From: Aquila chrysaetos chrysaetos
Taxonomy: Eukaryota; Chordata; Aves; Accipitriformes; Accipitridae
DNA: 64,000 nt
NCBI RefSeq assembly: GCF_900496995.4
Contig: NC_044012.1
Location: forward strand, 24,776,759-24,840,758
Direction: 5' to 3'
Numbering within the stretch: the stretch's first letter is position 1; each line of letters opens with the position of its first letter. The notes under the pieces were generated by a model. The model was not told where the DNA came from and ran no database searches. It saw only the letters and a list, made by a program, of their open reading frames with translations. Position numbers and translations under genes: made by a program. Shown here piece by piece: positions 1 to 30,300 of this stretch.

Positions 1-194
1 TTGCACTTGTTCCTGCGTTCCTTTGTGCACGCCCAGCATGTGAGGTGCTTGTAGTCCTTCTAACTCCTGATGACCCTGATGCATCTCTGTGTTTTGCACT
101 CTGGCCCTGCGGAAGTGTTGACATGGGGAAACAGCTGAGGCTTCTGGCCTGTTGGTAACTTCATCTTCCTCCTCTCCTCCCTGGCCTTTTGCAG

Positions 195-10413
<10,219 letters not shown>

Positions 10414-10990
10414 AATAAGCCCGGGGGGAAGCAAATTATAGCTATATATAATACCCATGTGTAAAGGAAAACACCTAAGTCTTTTTTTCAAAGACTGCTG
10501 AACTTTCTAAACACTTCCTACCTTCTGGAAGCAAAACTCTGCCCGACAGCCTGGAGGATGGGTGGCCGTGCAGGAGGAAGATGTTGTGATTTTGGGCACC
10601 TCCTCTGTGTGGTGCTGGCAGTGGGGGACACTTCGCCCGGAGGCTTCAGGACTTGAGTGCTGCGAGAGCAGCCGCACTCATTGACCGAAGGCCCCACATT
10701 TCCAGAGCCGCTCGCGAGTGGTTTTCGTTCTGCACGCTGGGTTGGTCGGAGGGATTCCTGCCTGGATTACAGACAGCCCCTCCAAACTCATAAGGTGGCT
10801 TTTACTGTTTTTATTTCAATCTTCTATACCGTGACTCTTTTTCTATAAACACAAAGTATTGTAACTTTTTAAATATTGGAAGTAACTCTTCCAAGCGTTA
10901 ACCCTGTATAACGCAATTCTGGAGGATGCTTGCCTAAGAATCCTTGTCGTAAGCTGGCTTTCTTCTTGGAGGAAGCTTGGCTGTCTTTGG
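10414..10990 (+). other. Probable ARNT 3' untranslated region
   Basis: AT-richer sequence directly after the ARNT stop, with no open frame that looks coding. A segment around 10800-10890 (TATAAACACAAAG, then a T-rich run) looks like conserved 3' UTR. I found no convincing AATAAA downstream; the one at 10409-10414 overlaps the stop codon and cannot be the signal. The true 3' end is therefore not fixed. Confidence 0.4.
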
Positions 10991-13900
10991 AGGGTTGTTA
11001 ACTGCATCTCCAGTCTGGGGTGCTTTATTTAGAGATTCCCATGTTGGCAGGCACATTGGTGTTTGTTTGGATGCCGTCTCTCTTCTGTGAACTGTGCAAT
11101 GAATATGGGCCTCTGTAGTCAGTGTGACCTGTAAACTCCCTCGGGGCCCAGTCATTCGTGTGAATGACACAATAGTTACGAGCCATAAAAATATTACCTA
11201 TGTAGCTTTGTTCTCGATGCATCAGTTTTGCAGCTGATGGTTTCTGTGCTGCCATGAACCAGTGTTTCAACAGGCTTTTTGTCAGCTTTGGGGGGGGGGA
11301 GAAACTGCTCTGCACTGTCCATGCAATTTTACCATGTCTAGATTGAGTTCCTTGTCTTTGTTTTGGACCTGGACATCTGGTTCCCCGCACAGAGAGGCCC
11401 TGGATTTGTTCAGGGCCTTGCTGAGGAGTTGCATTTTCACTACATGCTCTGAATGGCAGTATTTGCTTTTATACTCACCGTCTCCTTAAAGAAAAATTCA
11501 TGCCATATGATGACCCTGTTGCCAAATCACAAAATGGAGGAGAGCAGGGGAAGATGGGGAACAGAAGTTTTTTGGTTTTGTGGGGGTTTTTTTTGTTTTT
11601 TTTTTTTTTAATTTTAAACCTTGACTTTGAATCTTCTGGCTGCTTCAGTGGAAAAAACATGCGGCAAATCTTGCTCTCCTCAGAGTGTGTGGGGGCTGGA
11701 AGAACGGTTTGATTCCCCCTGTGATGGCAAGCCTTGCTTCAATTTCAACAGGAAAATTTGTTCATTGCAGAGTTTGACTTGGAAGGAAACTTGGCACAAC
11801 TGCAACGGGGGAAGAATATGAAGCTTTCCTGGAAGGCTGGTTTTGTTTTGGATGAAATCTGGGCATTTCTCCCTCCTCCTTGTGTCTTGGTGGGGCTGCT
11901 CAAGACCCCCGGGCTGGCTGCGAATGTCCTCTCTGCTGGTGTGGGGCAAGGCAGGGATGTGTTTGGAGTTGCAGGTCTTGGTGCTGCAATGGTGGGGAAG
12001 ACTCTCCAAAGAGCAGATTTTGGAGACGTACCTAGCAGACAACGTCCATGTAGGGAAGGCCTTCAAACATTTAGGTTACTGACTGTCAGGTTTCAGTGCT
12101 TGCAGAGACCCAGAGAGGTTTCTCTTGGTAGTGAAGCAGAAAGCTTTCAGGCTTTTTTTCGCTCCTGCCTTTGTTGGAAAATTAAGATTGGAAGGTTTTT
12201 TTTTTCCTCACTTCAAACACCACTTTCAAATTTATCTGTGGAAAGGTGGGAACCTCCCATTAGGGACTTTGGAAACATTCTGTGATCCACCCCTGTCCTT
12301 TTACCCAGGGAAAATGTTACCAGCAATAACCATGATGGGCCCCTCTTCGTCCGCAGCAGCCTGTTGCATCCCATGCTGTCCCCCTTGCCAGGCTGTGGAG
12401 TTTTCTCAGGCTTAGAGGAGATCTATTTTGTAAAGTAGCAAGGTGTTGACCATCCCAGGTGTTCATACTCAGGCTCACACCACCTGCTCACAGGGTGAAG
12501 GGGGCATGTGAAGGACCAGCACTGAGCTGCACCCTGTCCTCCAGCGTCAGAGCTGTGCCGACCTGATCTGATGGAGGATGGAGCAGTGCTCAACTGCCCA
12601 AGGAGGAGGAAAAGTCCAATTTTTTTATAGAAATCAAGCCCTGGGGAACTTGACCTTTGTGAAGCTACAGCTCTGATGCTTTCTGGAGTGATGTCCTTCA
12701 GCTGTTGAGCTTTGTCCCGGGGCAGCAGTGGGAGCTGGATTTGCCTGTGGTGCTTCGAACCCCCACCCCTACCCCGAGCACAGCAGGACCCAGGGACTCC
12801 ATGGACAAAAAGCAATGACTTCCAGGTCTGTGTGTCCCCAGGCCCAGAGCCCATCTCTCCCTGAGCCGTCGTGGGTGATGCTGCTGTAGCCCCTTGATTT
12901 CAGGTCCTGCCATGGACGATTCAAGCTGCTGAGGAAAAGAAACCAGCTGGAGCAGCCAGCAAACGCTGAACCTGTTGGGAAACGCTGGCCTGGCTTTGGC
13001 GCTGGCAGCAGCAGAGGACAAGGACTGGTGAGGGACTGGTGGGGTCTTGGCATCTGCCACTCCCCCCACTGCAGGGTCCCTGGGCTCGTCCTGTGGGCTG
13101 TTGGAGGGGCGGGCTGTTGGAGGGGCCGGCGCTTGGTGTCCTTGCAGAGCAGTGGGGCAGTGGCTAGTCCCCTTCACATCCCCTTTTGATAATTGTATTA
13201 TTTTTCAATGGAGGGGGGGGGAGGTATTTTATCGTACAATCGCTTGGGGTGGGGGGTGGGGGCCTTGGTTTGGGCCCAGGGCTCCCTCTTGTTGCAGATG
13301 ATTATATGTAGCAGAGACTTTACAACAAGATATTTTCCCTTTTTCAAAGCTTTGTCTCATTTCTGGCTCCCCTGTACTATGGCTCTGGTCACAACAGTGT
13401 TGCCCTGAATCCCTGTCTGTGCCCTTGCAGTGATGCTGGGGCAGCAGAGGGGGGATGGACACCTGGGTGCTGCCTTTCCCCCAGGCTCCCTCCCTTCTTC
13501 CCCCTCTTAATCACTTGCAGTCGTGGTCTGGAGTGTGTTAGCAAGCCCTTGTGATCTCTGGGTTTGTGGATCATCATGTTCTCCCCAAGCCCTGCAGCTG
13601 GAGAGGGGATACAGCCTGGTGCCCCTAATCCAGCCTCACCTCTCCCCTGCCTCTGATCTCTCTCTGGCCTTATCCCTAAGGAGTGTGACCCCCTAAAATA
13701 CTTGGCTCCCCACGGTTTGGTCCCTGTGTGGGTGGCCTTGCCATTTGGTCATGCGCAGCCGAGTCAGGGCCCCGTGCTCAGGGTGATGAGTCCGTGCCAG
13801 AGCCCTGGGCTGACTCAGCCACCCCCTTTCTCAGCAGCCAGGGAGGGTGAGCTCATGTGTGGGTCCCTCACCCCAGGGACCCCTGCAGTGACGGGGTGAC

Positions 13901-14580
13901 ATGGGTGTAGTTTTTAGAGGTGGCTCTAGCCTGATCTGTGCCTTGGGGCTGCTCCCATCCCCTTAACTCTGCCCCTTGCTCCCTGGGGCAGCCCATCCTC
14001 ATACCCGTGGCTGGATGATGATCTCCCCAGCATGGTCTGCCTGGGAAAAGGGACTAATGCCACTGGGTTATACCGGGACCTTCCAGGCAGTGAACAAGGT
14101 TTTCTGACTCGTTGCGGCAGGAGCCGCGTGACGAGGGGCCAGTCACTGCAGAAAGCACCGTCTGATGCTGCTTTCCCGTGGTGTTGCTGCTTGGGGTTGG
14201 GGATAAGTCTGGTCCCCCTGGGCTGTACCTGTGCCCCCCAGAACTGGGCACACAGGGTGGCAGGGGAAGCAGTCCTGGGTGGGGGACATTGGGGGCAGAG
14301 ATGAGGTCCTGTCCTCTGCTCTAGATGTCACAAAATGAACCTGAGGCACTGGGGATAGTCTAATCCTGCCTCTCTTGAAGCAAGTGGGTGCTCAGCCCTC
14401 CCTGGGGTGCTGGGGAGGATCGGGGGTGCACAAACAGCTCCTTTATCATGGGGCAGGAAGGTGACCCTGGGGCACAACTCTGGGACAAGGAAGATGTCCC
14501 CAGGGTGTGGTGCTGGGGCAAGAGGACATCCCTGGGGCAGGAGGATGTCCCCAGGGCAGGATCCAGATCCGCTGGCCCCT
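10991..14580. other. ARNT-CTSK spacer, no gene recognised
   Basis: About 3.6 kb with only short, unconserved open frames on both strands. It contains a T-rich run near 11590-11610, G runs near 13210 and 13250, and from about 14450 a degenerate tandem of a GGGGCAGGAGGATGTCCCC-like unit. Some of its left part may still be ARNT 3' UTR. Nothing recognisable as a gene or RNA. Confidence 0.5.
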
Positions 14581-14590
14581 GAGCCAGGGC

Positions 14591-14749
14591 TGACTCAGCT
14601 CTGCCCCACAGCATCACGTGAAGCCGGGAGGGAGCCACTGCTGCATCCCCCCTCCCTGTCTCCTCTTTCTCTCCAACCCTGTACGAACCCAGGCGACTGC
14701 CAAAATTTTCCAGCTGCCTCTTAACTTCCTCAATCCAGCGCCATAAAAG
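14591..14749 (+). promoter_or_regulatory. CTSK proximal promoter: AP-1, MITF/TFE-type E-box, TATA-like box
   Basis: TGACTCA (AP-1 consensus) at 14591-14597, the palindrome TCACGTGA (MITF/TFE M-box/CLEAR type) at 14614-14621, and CATAAAAG (TATA-like) at 14742-14749. They precede a short first exon that ends at a GGGTAAGC donor (14821). In mammals CTSK is a known osteoclast target of MITF/TFE3 and of Fos/Jun, so this arrangement fits that control. Factor binding is inferred from motifs only. Confidence 0.6.
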
Positions 14750-14987
14750 AGCTGCAGACGCGGCACCCGCATCCCCTGGTCCCAGGCTGCACCGTCCTCC
14801 CACCAACAGCACGATGCTGGGGTAAGCGGCCTGGGAGAGGGTCCTGTGGGTGGATGGGAGACCCAACGAGGTGTTGCTGGGGCAGTCAGGTGGCTTTTTC
14901 CCTGGGGAAATGGACCCCGGTGGGAGCGGAAGGTGAAATAAGGTCCTATGTGGCAGTATTAGGACCCTTAGTGTTAGAGGTGCAAAA

Positions 14988-15007
14988 GGGGAAACTGAGG
15001 CACAGAG
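14988..15007 (-). repeat. MIR/CORE-SINE-like fragment
   Basis: GGGGAAACTGAGGCACAGAG, the reverse complement of the MIR core phrase CTCTGTGCCTCAGTTTCCCC. One of more than a dozen such fragments in the window; too short to assign to a subfamily. Confidence 0.4.
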
Positions 15008-15289
15008 CATCGAGCGGGGCTGTGGGCTGCAGGGTTGGGCTGGTGGCCCCATTCCTGCTCTGCCCCAGGGGTCTGGAGAGAAAGTGGATGCCGGGGGCAA
15101 GTGGGTAAAGCAAGGGAGGGACGGGATGCCTGGGTCCCCCCCCCACCTGCACCCCTTGCTCCATGTGCCCCCAAAATTCAGTTTCCCCATGGCCTGGGGC
15201 TGTAGGAAAGGCGGCAGTGGTGCAGTAATGGGAACCAGCTGTCCAGCTCACGTGATGCCTGTGCTGGCCAGCACTGCCTGCCCTGGGGT

Positions 15290-15550
15290 CCCGGCCCCAA
15301 AACAGGGTGGGCAGGGGGTCCTAGCCCAAAACCGGGGTTGGCAGGGGGTGCTGGTTCCCATGGGCTGTTAATGGGGTGGGTACGGGGTTCTGGTCTCTGC
15401 CAGGATGGGTGTGGGGTCTCAGTCCCTCATGGCTCAATAATGGGGTGGGCACAGGGTCCCCTATGGCCTGGAAATTGGATGGATAGGGGGTCCTGGCCCC
15501 TATACGCCAGCACTGGGGTGGGTATGCGGTCCCAGTCCCCTATAGCACAA
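15290..15550. repeat. Degenerate G-rich tandem repeat in CTSK intron 1
   Basis: About five or six imperfect units of 45-60 bp built on the phrase GGGGTGGGTACGGGGTCCTGG followed by CCCCTATGGC-like text. The units differ in length and sequence, so the array is old or unconstrained. It lies between CTSK exon 1 and the first main coding exon. Confidence 0.6.
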
Positions 15551-15619
15551 CATGGTTGTGGATGGATCCCATCCCCCGTCCAGCCCTCCCAGGCTCAGTC
15601 TTTGTCCCTGCTCCCCAGG

Positions 15620-17274
<1,655 letters not shown>

Positions 17275-17753
17275 GCGTTCCCAGCGCATTCCCTTCCTGC
17301 GTCATATCCAGCCACCCTCCTGCTTCCTTGTTTTCAAACTTGGCCTTTTCACTCTCAGTCTCTGAAGCTGATGTCACTGCAGGGGGGATCTCTGCCTCTC
17401 CATGAGAAATCTCCCTCAGAAGAGGGGCGAGACCCCCCGGCTGCAGGTGAACAGTGCAATGAACTCCTCTCAGCTCTTTTCCTGGGACTCCTTTGCTGTG
17501 CGGGCACTGTGTGTGACGAGTTCTGCCTTCTCGCAGCCGCAGACACTCGGGCTGGGCTTCGCCGGCTCCAGAGAGTCTGATTCATCCAGAGATGCTTGTG
17601 CAAACAGATCCGGTGTCGGCCTCTGCCTCCAGCAATGCAGACGCACGGGGAAATCCCACGCGGGTGCAATACCCCCATGGAGAGTGTGGATCTGTCTCCC
17701 TCCACGTTGCATCCCAGTGGGGGCTGCAGAGAATGATATGACTTTATTTTTAA

Positions 17754-17775
17754 AATAAACAGTGTTGGGAATAAA
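17754..17775 (+). promoter_or_regulatory. CTSK polyadenylation signals
   Basis: Two AATAAA hexamers, at 17754-17759 and 17770-17775, about 480 bp after the CTSK stop codon. The sequence between is unconserved 3' UTR. Confidence 0.7.
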
Positions 17776-17779
17776 TGCT

Positions 17780-18390
17780 GGGGCTGGCTTGTTCTGTGCT
17801 GTCCTGACCCCGTGGCGGGATGGGACTGCAGTTGTGGAAAAGTCCTTCCCTTTCCTAAGAGGGCAGGACCAGATGGCAAAACACAGCTGACTCTAGGGCA
17901 AAGCAGGGAGAAAAGATGCTGCTGTGGTCTTTTTGCAAAATCCCAGCTGGTTTTGCAGGACCCCTGAAACAGGTTGAAGAAATATGGGGGGGTTAAGGAG
18001 GAAGAAAGCAGGGCAATAAATAAACAACTGGTGTGGGCTGCAGTGCTGTGGCTTTGGGGCAAACGGTTGTGCCAGGGCTGGGTGGTGTTTTGCAGCCAAA
18101 ACCCCGTGTCTCCCCAAAAACCCAAATCCAAGTGTTCCTTTTAATGAAACAAATTGAAAAATGACAGCAGCAAAGCTCAAGGCAAGCCATAACAGGAAAG
18201 GAAGACTTAAAAATTCATCCAAAAAAAAAAGTTTAGATGCTTAAAAACATGTTTCCTTTTCCCACTCACTCCCGTGCACTAAGACATGGGAGGTGAATGG
18301 CCTGGCTGGCTGATGGAGAGGACAAGGGGTGCTGGTTAACTCATCCGGGCCTGTCAGGATGCACCATCAGGGTTGTGTGAAACCAGAACG
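17780..18390. other. CTSK-CTSS copy 1 spacer
   Basis: About 600 bp with no gene. A short A run lies near 18220. No repeat or promoter motif recognised before the IRF-type element that follows. Confidence 0.4.
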
Positions 18391-18397
18391 ACGCTGT

Positions 18398-18429
18398 GAA
18401 AAGAAAGTGAAATCAGAGCATTTCCTCAT
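18398..18429 (+). promoter_or_regulatory. IRF/ISRE-type element upstream of CTSS copy 1
   Basis: GAAAAGAAAGTGAAATC at 18398-18414 holds direct GAAA repeats as in interferon regulatory factor sites. It is followed by TTTCCTCATT, whose complement is an ETS/PU.1-like GAGGAAA. A related pair occurs upstream of copy 2. Mammalian CTSS is known to be interferon-inducible and expressed in antigen-presenting cells. A likely noncoding first exon ends near 18545 (GCAG before GTGAGA); exon 2 starts near 18955. Confidence 0.5.
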
Positions 18430-18963
18430 TCACCAGCTCCCAGCTGCAGCAAGCGGAGGGATCTCCGTGCTGTCCCAGGTCCCTTGCGCCCATCCTGAGG
18501 CTGAGCCGGGCTCTGTGGGAAGCTGCACCGTGGCCAGGCAGGCAGGTGAGATGTCTCCCTGGGGTAACTTTTGGCTGGAGAACATGGTCCCTTTGCACTC
18601 ACCTGGTGGACAGAGTTCCTCTCTACCTCCTCAGTGTGTCCCCCTTGACTGCTACTTTTCCTCGAGAGCTGCTGCAGTGGTGGAGATGGAAAGTAGGCAG
18701 GGGAAATACTTGGGGAAACGTGAAGCTTCCTTAGAAGAGGCTTTCTTGGTGGGGTCAGAGTGGCACTGCAGGTGAGCGTATGGGAGGGGTATGGCTCTGT
18801 GTCATGGTTGCACTGGGGCTGCAGAGCATCACTGTGTGACCAGAGAGAGCTCCTAGTCAAGGAAGAAGGCACTAAGGGAATGGGGGTAGGTTTAGGAATC
18901 AGTGAGGAAGTAAAATGCCCAGGTTGGGGTCTGGCACTGCCTCTCTGGTCCCAGCTGAGCAGG

Positions 18964-21998
<3,035 letters not shown>

Positions 21999-22666
21999 AG
22001 GGGTTCCCTGCTTTTGGGAGAAGCTCTTGAGATGCTGCCACTCACCCTGCTGATCTCAAGTGTGCCTGGCTTTACTCCAGCCTTTCTTTCTTGAGGAATC
22101 CCATTGCATTTCTACAGATAAGTAGCAGAAATTAGGAGTGATTGCAGTTGGCTTGTTCAAGCATCCCATCAAGCATGACCATCTCACTCACCCTGCCCAG
22201 GAACTTTTCCACTAATAAGGGATAATCTGTTGGGAATTATTTCAATTATTTAGGTGGAAGGCTCTCTGTTGTCATTGCGAACTCTTGCAGTCTCCAGCAG
22301 CTTTTTAGAAAATGACTCAGCTGCATCTTCAAAGCTCTTTAGACACTGTTTTGCTTCCTTCTCCTCTCTTAGAAGATGGTTTTTTTGCAGCCATTTTATG
22401 TCCAATGGTGCTAAGTAGTGATGAGAAATGCACCCTCCTGCCTGGTTGTCCTTCGTGGGAACCCAGATGATGCCCTGAAAGAGGCTGGAGCATGATTTCC
22501 AGGCAGCTGGAGATTTTGCTGACTGCATTTTCAGCCTGCCTGCAATGTAATGTGCATTAAATTTGTCTCCTGCTGTCCATCCAGCGCTGAGGCTGGTCAG
22601 ATCAGCTCCATCCCATGACTGTATTTAAAGTGCATCTTCTCCTCTGTGCTGCCCCATGGAAAAGTC

Positions 22667-22672
22667 AATAAA
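22667..22672 (+). promoter_or_regulatory. CTSS copy 1 polyadenylation signal
   Basis: AATAAA about 670 bp after the stop of copy 1, followed by a T-rich stretch. The 3' UTR between has no recognised element. Confidence 0.6.
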
Positions 22673-23019
22673 TGTGATTTTTCTTCCAAGAGCTGGCTTT
22701 GGTCTGGTTGGTACACCGCTGCAGTGAGATGGGAGCTTAGGTCTACCCAGTTCAAACCAGTAGCAAGGCTCTGTACTTGACCTCATCCTGTCTCTTAGCA
22801 CCAAGTCATAAAAATGCTAAAATCATATCAGAGGAGTGTGACCCCTGCTCCTGCCTGCTAGCCCCATAAGCCACATAAACCACCATGAGAGCCTTGCCAT
22901 TAACTTTGGGGTGCTGGAAAAAGGAAAATTTCTCATCTGCAATCATTTTCTGATGGTATTGAGGATCCAGCTTCAAATAACCTCGTGACTGTGGCACTGC
23001 AAGCCCAGTTCCCAGCTAA

Positions 23020-23049
23020 GTGAAAATGAAATCAGAGCACTTCCTCATT
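23020..23049 (+). promoter_or_regulatory. IRF-type element upstream of CTSS copy 2
   Basis: GTGAAAATGAAATC at 23020-23033 followed by AGAGCAC and TTCCTCATT. This is the counterpart of 18398-18429: the phrase GAAATCAGAGCA(T/C)TTCCTCATT is shared by both. The promoter core was therefore duplicated with the gene and then drifted more than exons 1-2. A possible noncoding exon ends near 23218 (TTTTCAG before GTACGT); exon 2 begins near 23929. Confidence 0.5.
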
Positions 23050-23937
23050 TCCTGACTCGTGATTTGTCTGACGAGTTGCAGCTGCCGTGTGCCAGAGGTC
23101 CTGGGTGTCCTGGCAGTGGGGACGCACTGGATTTGTCCCCAGCATCTTCCCTACCCCAAACACGTGTACTGCTGGGGAGCTGAAGATTGGTACCCACCAC
23201 AAGAAGAAGCCTTTTCAGGTACGTTGGGTGCTTTTGTATTTTAGCACTGCTCTGGCAGGACTGAGCTTTGAGGAAGTAAAACTGAAGGAACAGTATTTTT
23301 ATGTTGACTCTGACTCCATCCTGTCTCTGATCTCCTCTAAGCTGTCTCTGGGTAGTTGAATTGTACGTAGTAGCCCATCCTCAGGAGCTGGTGGACATCA
23401 GTTGGGTAAAAATAGGAATTTTTTTTTATTTTGCCTTTCAAGGTGCTGGAAAACACAGGTTTGTCAAAACAGTTGCTTGACCAGGCAATGTGCAAACCTC
23501 CTTCGGGGAGGGTTTCTCAGGCAGGGTGGAACCACGAGATGAGGCGAGTGTCTGTATGTGTCCCTGCGTGTCAGTGTCCGCACAGGCAGGGGTTGGGTCC
23601 AGTGGACTTCTCCCCCCAAGGGAAGTTTGAGTCCTGGACGGGATTTTTCTTCCCATCTCACCGTGGTTGGGGGTACACAGCAGGCAAGCGGGGCAGGCAG
23701 TGCTGCTGCGGGGTGCTTGTGTGGGCAGGCAGGACAGAAGCTGTTGGCATCACCCAGTGTAAAAACCCCATGAAGGGCATGCCAGGGAGTCCAGGTCAGG
23801 GATGTCATCACCATTCTGCCTCCCTTACCAAACCGGATTTGTCACTAAGGGGTCAAGCACGGCTCCGGCTCTGAGCCCTTGGCTCCTGGCGTGTGTGCCA
23901 CCGTGTCACTCCAACTCCTTGGACCCAGCTGAGCGGG

Positions 23938-27604
<3,667 letters not shown>

Positions 27605-27852
27605 ACAGACCCTGTGCTTCAGAGAGGACTTCTAAGGCTTCAGTTAAACCACTGGTGCTATGCTTGCGTGGATCTACTGACTTCAAGAATAACTTTCTGG
27701 CTCTGTGGGCAACATCCTTCTGTTAGATCAGCCTGTATTACAGGCTGGGAGGGAGTCCTTTGCATGGGAGGATTTTGGAATACGATTTACAGGCACCTAG
27801 TGATTTCTTTTTGAGGAAAAAAGTTGGGTTTTTTTCAGAGTAAAATTGCAAT

Positions 27853-27896
27853 ACCTACAGTTATAACAGAGATCACCTACAGTTATAACAGAGATC
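27853..27896 (+). repeat. 22-bp direct duplication in CTSS copy 2 3' UTR
   Basis: ACCTACAGTTATAACAGAG plus ATC occurs twice in tandem at 27853 and 27875 with no visible difference, so it is a recent local duplication. Confidence 0.9.
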
Positions 27897-27997
27897 ATGT
27901 TTTCCTCTCTCCAGTTTAGCATTGAGTACTGCTACAATGACACGGATATCATTTTATCTCTGTGTGCTATTGATGAAATTGCAGATATTCTTTGAAA

Positions 27998-28003
27998 AAT
28001 AAA
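27998..28003 (+). promoter_or_regulatory. CTSS copy 2 polyadenylation signal
   Basis: AATAAA about 395 bp past the stop of copy 2, at a distance usual for this gene. Confidence 0.55.
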
Positions 28004-28929
28004 AGATGAGTTTCACTGTCCAAAAATCCAATATTTGGTCTCTGGAGGCAGGAATGGGTGGGTGGCAGAGGGCATTCCAGCTGGTACTTTCTCATCTGGC
28101 ACTGCTTCCCCATGTAAGAACTTCTCACAAAACCTCTCCACAAATGATGTTTCTCTCCAAACAACGTATATGATTTGGGGATGGAGGATATGGACCATTG
28201 GACCGCTGCTGAAAGCGTGGAGAGAATGTAGCTGATATCCGTGGTTTCACGTTGATGTAGGTTCTCATGATGACGATATTGAAACATAAATGCTATCACT
28301 GGCACTTCAGCTGCTATCGCACCCACGCAACACAACCCATCAAACACAGCACTTGTTTCCAACAGGGGTGGCAAAACCAGTTCTGAAGGAAAAAGGTTTT
28401 CATGTTAAACCTTTGGGCTGAGACTGCAAATTCACCAGCCCCTTTTTTTTTAAATGTATGTATTTACTATAGGCTTTAAAACAAAATGCCTTATAGTTTG
28501 TTGCAGCAGAAAAACTTCCGCTGAGAATCACTTTTATATTTAGTTGGGCACTGTGCTGGCCTGAGGTGCCACTGCCACCTTGGGGGAGGTGGAGGAATTG
28601 AACAAGTCTCCATCTGCAAGGTGACATTTGAGAATGTTCACATTACCTATCAAAAGGTTATTAACCTATCAAGGTTATTGTGTTGGGGTTTTTTAACGCT
28701 TTTGGCAAAGCGTTGCTCACTCTTAAAACCCTATCAACTGAAGACATCTCCTTTCCAAGCATGGAGATCTCTGTAGACCACTGAGCACCTACAGCTCCAG
28801 CTCTGTCCTTGGAAGGGGCTCAAAACCCATCGTGTCTTCAGCAAAAACATCAACTGGCAAAGAGCTGGTGGGCCAACACCCTCATGCAAAGAAGTAAAAA
28901 AAAAATATTTTGTCTTAAAGTAAAAATAC
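28004..28929. other. Spacer downstream of CTSS copy 2
   Basis: About 0.9 kb of moderately AT-rich sequence with only short unconserved open frames. No gene or repeat recognised. Confidence 0.4.
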
Positions 28930-29460
28930 AAACTGGGGGGCTCTGGGAGGGTAGTGGGAGTGTGGGGAGGGTTCTTGTAGGTACTGGGTGGGTCTTGAGT
29001 GGCTCTTGGGGGTCCTGAAGAGCTTTAGGGTGTACTTGGGTGCTCAGCAGGGTTACTGGGAGGTTCTGGGGTAGACTTGGGAGCTCTGGGGTGTTCTGGA
29101 AGCTTCGGGGAGGGCTTGGGGGTGCATATGGGGAGCACTTGGGAGAGTCCTTGGGGGCTTTGGAGGTTACAGCGGGGGGGGGGGGGGAACTGGGAGTGTA
29201 TTGAGGATATTGAGAGGGCCTTGGGGGCTCTGGTGGGTACTGGGAGGCTCTGAGAGGGTCTTGGAGGATACTGAGGGGCTCTGGGAGGGTCCGGGGGGGG
29301 GGGGGGCAGCTCTGATGAGGGTGCTAGAGAAAGTTGGAGGGTCCTGGGTGGCTCTGTGATATACTAGGGGCTCTGGGAGGGTATTGGGGGGACTTTTTAG
29401 GGTAGTGGGGATCTGGGAAGGTACTGGGGGCACTAGAAGGGTCCTGGGGGTTTGGGTGGG
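28930..29460. repeat. Degenerate G-rich minisatellite
   Basis: About 530 bp made of variants of GGCTCTGGGAGGGTACTGGG and GGGTCTTGGGGGCTC, with G runs of 9-14 near 29175 and 29290. The + strand is nearly C-free, giving strong strand asymmetry. Unit length drifts between about 20 and 35 bp. The G runs could form quadruplexes. Confidence 0.75.
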
Positions 29461-30119
29461 TACTGGATGGAGCTGGGTGGGTCCCTCCTCAAACTGTCTT
29501 TGTATCTCAGAGGACTCTTTTTGTTCTCTGTGCTAATTAGGATGTCTCTATGCAGTCCCTCACCCTCTAAGAACTCATGTCCTCTGCTCAGATCCCATCT
29601 CACACTCCTCATTTCCTCCCCAAGCTTTTTTTTGTCTTTGTAGTGGCTTTGGGACCCTTTCAGTTCCCTCACAACTCATTCTCTGGCTTTCCCTGTGCCC
29701 CAGAGGACTCTGTGTGCCTTTTATTCTGTCCGGGACCCCCGTTTTGGTCTTTGAGCCCCTCTAGAACTTTTAACCCCAGTCCAAAACAGAGTCAGGACCA
29801 ACACCAACACCCAGCTATGGCTCCCGCACAAGCATGGCTGGGACTGAAAGCTTTTTGCAGCAGTCAACTTTCCTTGGCAAACCCCTTCTCAGCTGCCAAA
29901 CACTGTGGCTCTCCGCTTTCTCTCCCCAAAACCCCTCACCCCAAACCTAACCCTAACCATTCGAAAGGCCACAGCAAAGCCCGGCAAAGATCCCGGGGCT
30001 CTCCGGAGGGCAGCAGGGCCCCTTATGGGCCCCAAAAGAGTACTATATTTTTTAATTAAAGGTGCTGATTGCAGACACCTCTCCTGCAGGTAAACCCCTC
30101 TAGCCCCTCAGCGAAGGCC

Positions 30120-30300
30120 CAGGGCGGGAAGGAGGGGAGGGGCGGGGTCGGGCTCTGCGCATGCGCGGAGTTCCTCGGCAGGCGGCGAAGAACTACGTTT
30201 CCCAGAGGGCCGCGGGAGGGGCCCGTGCCGCAGCGATGACCACTTCCGGTGGCCGTGCCCTTGACTCGGTGTTCCGCTGAGTGTTGCCGGGCAACGGGGG
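30120..30300. promoter_or_regulatory. CpG-rich housekeeping-type promoter upstream of the SSR2 pseudogene
   Basis: Within 150 bp lie a palindromic NRF1 site (TGCGCATGCGC, 30156-30166), a ZNF143/Staf-like site (ACTACGTTTCCCAGAGGGC from 30192), an ETS/GABPA site (ACTTCCGG, 30242-30249) and an RFX X-box-like palindrome (GTTGCCGGGCAAC, 30283-30295). GC boxes lie near 30140. This set is typical of TATA-less promoters of essential genes and can be bidirectional. The nearest + strand gene is SSR2, whose first coding exon is about 1.2 kb downstream. I recognise no gene on the - strand within the 2 kb to the left. Confidence 0.7.

Noticed and set aside
22250-22528. 93-codon - strand frame in the 3' UTR of CTSS copy 1 that looks protein-like in composition
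   Set aside because: I could not match it to any family, it is not present near copy 2, and it stands alone. Likely chance.
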